From positions 116,744 through 180,743 of the forward strand of contig JAHLTZ010000041.1 in the NCBI GenBank assembly GCA_025786725.1: 64,000 bases of DNA, written 5' to 3'. Origin of the DNA: Syncephalis fuscata (lineage: Eukaryota > Zoopagomycota > Zoopagomycetes > Zoopagales > Piptocephalidaceae). Positions 61,263 to 64,000 of the stretch are shown here, one piece after another (the stretch's first letter is position 1; each line of letters opens with the position of its first letter). The notes under the pieces are model-generated. The model had not been told where the DNA came from. It did not search any database and saw nothing but the letters and a program-made list of their open reading frames with translations. Both the position numbers and the translations under genes were made by a program.

Positions 61263-63634
61263 TTATTTCACCGCTTAAGTAGTTTTGTTCATCAGTATTT
61301 CTTTCTGAACAGTGACGTTTTCAAACGTAGCAATAGTACAAGTTCTAGCACGTTTGGATTTGTAGACTGTAGTATATTTAAACAGATAATGCTACTTGGC
61401 CATTGTTGTTAGCTATTACAGGCTCTACAGCCTATGGAACTATCAGCAACAAAAGTATAGCATGTGCATGTGTGTATATGTCTGAGTAAGCCAAATCAAA
61501 GCCTACAGACAATATAATTAGTAGCAAATAAACGAATTTTACTAATAAGGCATGATGGGTAGAGTATAGAATAGTCTAAAACTGAATAAATCAATAAAAT
61601 AGCCGTGAAGCTATACATAGACAATTGAGTAGGTACAGTGAGTTGAAACTATAGCAAATAAAACTAGTGATAACAAATATCAGTTGTAAATAGGCTGTGT
61701 TTATTACATGATCAATCAATATACAATGTAATAAATACAGAATAGTAATGATATAGATGAATGAATGGTATATACATACGAGATACTAAATCTATAATAA
61801 TGCGTATTTCGATGACTAATGTCGCTCACCATTCGCTTTTATTTCGTACATACAAATACGTAGTTGAACCGTTAGAGTGCTATCGAGTGTAGTCATATGA
61901 ACTCAATTGTATTAAATTGCAAACAAGTTGTTTGATATTAATGCATTATACTTGGCACAAATGAAATAACTGAATAAACCATCAATGCTATTATTTACAC
62001 GAATGATGCAGCTGTATTTATAGCAAATATAGCTAATTGTAACATGTTAATACTGTAGTATGATTCAAGTAACTGAATACTGTTCTACAGTTACCAACAG
62101 CTTTAGTTTTAGTGCTATTACAATAAAGTGAATAATCTATTTAGACTGATGATAAATGAAAACATTTATAAGAAAGTGGCCGTTGTTTAACAACTATAAT
62201 CAAGGTAGATACAGTAGCAAGATAAAAACAATGTAATATCGCGGTGCTTACGATACCATATATCAATAAAACGATATATACAATGGTTGTAGTATATGAA
62301 TACAACTAACTAGCTGTCAACAGCGGTGCAGTTTGTTGTTCAGTATATTACTTGCTTTGCTAATTAGTATGGTGCTGATATTAGTACTACTAGCAACAAT
62401 AAACACATGTTTATGTCAGCCTACTGATACATCAATTGTTATACACTCAAATGAACATGTACACTATTGTAAGCAATTAAAGTATAGGTCACTGTTTGCT
62501 GCTAGCTAGCCGTTATTAACAGCATCGACAACTGTAGGCAAGGTTGGCCTTAATCGACAATAAAAATGACTGAATGTTGTTATAATACAAAATTACAGTA
62601 TTATAAGTACGTAATTGTCTACTAGCGATTGATCCATGACATCCACCATGGAATCAAACAACATGCCAAAATAACATGTAAATAGCACAATAAGAGTATA
62701 CTAAACACTAGCACTAACAATCATAAAAAACAGCTATCCAAGGACATAGCTAGTAAATAATTGTTATTTACTGACATATGAGCAATCATAGGAACAAGCC
62801 TCAAGTTCCATTAACAATAGTATTTACTATAAGATACTAGCTTTATTGGATTACAATAAATATATCTATATATTTGGTTATATATTCATTCTCTGCCTTA
62901 GCTACAGGTGCTATTTAGTTGTTAAAATCTTAACTGTAATAATTGATAATTGAACAGAAGAATTATTTATTGTCTATTTTGTAATAGCATTAGGTTCATG
63001 TTATATTAATGTAAGCAATTAATTAGTAGCCACTAGCACTTAGATGATAGAAGTAAGCGTATGCAAGACAATAGTCATTAAGTTGCTAGTCGTTACAATT
63101 TAGTGCCAGGTTGTTAACAATCAACAACTATCCTTATATCAATACCAGTACAATATCATTTCACCATATGATAGTGATAGATTTGTTGCTATTCATGGTA
63201 TATCTACAAATAAACACAGGCAATTTTATTGCCAATATATATATCTAAAATATTCACCATCCTATGCTTATAGCTAATACAGCATAATTGTACATCTCTT
63301 GTTATTTTAACTGTTTGGTTAATAGTTAATTATTGGATGCAAATATACCATGCTTATAGATATAACAATTTGATTGTATATAGCTATGATGGAACCATAA
63401 GCTTATTACATGTTTGTGCAACTGAATAGAAACAACTAGATGCAAGCTTGTTGGTAAAATAGTGATTTTATTGGTTGGAGGTGCATAAACTGAAGCATTG
63501 GCCAAAACTTGATATATAAATAGAGTGAACAGTGTAGTTGTCAAATAGTCTTGCTTTTCACCAAACATATACCCAAAGAGTATTGGACTAGTAGTTCAAT
63601 TGCGCTACCAATGCTAGTTTCTTGAAATCATCGA
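61263..63634. other. Gene-poor AT-rich interval
   Basis: 2.4 kb without a supported gene. I see no tandem array or SINE like those near 33 kb. 63500-63634 is the 3' flank of the peptide gene and is homologous to 36006-36130. Confidence 0.5.
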
Positions 63635-63844
63635 TTATGCGCATTCCGCCTTGCATCTGCCAGGCTTGTTGCATTTTTCTTTCATGCTAGGTTTAGGGAC
63701 TCCTTCACATTCATTAATGCATTCCTTGCATTTAGCAGGATTCTTGGGGCCACGACGGACTAAGGCTGGATTGGCATCCACCATGGCTGTAGCGGCTATC
63801 AAAGCCACAACGACGGTGCAAACGACGGCAATGGAAAGCTTCAT
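63635..63844 (-). CDS. Six-cysteine secreted peptide (intact paralogue of the array gene)
   Basis: Intronless 69-aa ORF. Signal peptide MKLSIAVVCTVVVALIAATA, then a short propiece ending in VRRG (a possible dibasic processing site). The mature region of about 37 residues is Lys-rich, with six cysteines spaced C-x2-C-x3-C-x11-C-x5-C-x3-C, ending in Ala before TAA. Three disulfides are likely. The spacing does not match a defensin family that I can name. The promoter and 3' flank are shared with the copy at 32859, which lies in inverted orientation 31 kb away. It could be an antimicrobial or host-interaction peptide; that is inference from size, charge and cysteines only. Confidence 0.85.
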   Translation of the reverse strand: MKLSIAVVCTVVVALIAATAMVDANPALVRRGPKNPAKCKECINECEGVPKPSMKEKCNKPGRCKAECA

Positions 63845-63990
63845 GATGATGTTGATTTGTTAAGACAAATAAATAAAAGAGATAGTAGAGTGTGATTGGT
63901 ATAGAGTGGAGAGTAGTGCGTGTTTAGCAGAAAGTAGAGTGTGATGATGATATTGCAGTTGGTTGTGTGTATTTTGTGGGCTATTTAAAC
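63845..63990 (-). promoter_or_regulatory. Promoter of the six-cysteine peptide gene
   Basis: On the minus strand: TTTAAATAGCCCACAAAATA, a run of cacactctacttt/ta repeats, and ttgtcttaacaaatcaacat before the ATG. These elements match the promoter at 32712-32858 of the array gene in order. TTTAAATAG is the likely TATA element (63980-63988). Confidence 0.7.
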
Positions 63991-64000
63991 TTACGGCTAT

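Overview
The window is nuclear DNA of a eukaryote, most likely an early-diverging fungus. It is AT-rich between genes. Genes carry many introns of about 30-90 nt with GTAAGT-like donors, CTAAT/CTAAC branch sites and TAG/CAG acceptors, and the standard stop codons are used. Fungal-type genes (Tma46, Sqs1, Cce1, Las17/WASP, a DUF4743 Nudix protein) sit beside genes absent from yeast models (CUL3, MESH1/HDDC3, mS34, NDUFAF8). I cannot name the species.

Layout. 0-6 kb: DRG1 (partial), its partner ZC3H15/Tma46, ITPase, PA2G4/EBP1. 7-10.5 kb: two related secreted, GPI-anchored wall-type proteins. 11-28 kb: CUL3, COA4, ARP3, a seven-helix membrane protein, SQS1, KAE1, mS34, ORC6, MESH1 and a second multi-helix membrane protein with a long tail. 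28-37 kb: gene-poor accessory region with a small secreted protein, a 172-bp tandem repeat, and a secreted-peptide gene containing a 2.6-kb array of 83-bp units, interrupted by a tRNA-derived SINE. 37-59 kb: uS15m, WASP, Nudix hydrolase, CCE1, proteasome beta-3, NDUFAF8, mitochondrial GluRS, VAC14, a lipid phosphatase, a small membrane protein, IWS1 and a membrane-anchored RBR ubiquitin ligase. 59-64 kb: gene-poor again, ending in an intact six-cysteine secreted peptide gene that is the paralogue of the array gene.

The main discovery candidate is that array (33332-35908, with degenerate leading units from 33027). Each unit looks like a complete spliceosomal intron (GTAAGT donor, CTAATAAC branch site, AG acceptor). 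Consecutive introns are separated by exactly three bases, and those triplets are far more variable than the intron around them. Read as exons, 29 one-codon exons join the signal-peptide exon to a short terminal exon in one open frame. Comparison with the intact paralogue shows that the array sits exactly where the cysteine-rich domain used to be. I know of no described gene built this way.

Functional links: DRG1 and Tma46 are binding partners; WASP activates Arp2/3, of which ARP3 is a subunit; COA4 and NDUFAF8 are respiratory-chain assembly factors with cysteine-pair helices. uS15m, mS34, GluRS and Cce1 form a mitochondrial gene-expression and DNA group scattered through the window. About fifteen conserved ORFs are broken by what looks like one missing base each. 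This most likely reflects consensus errors and affects how several genes should be read.
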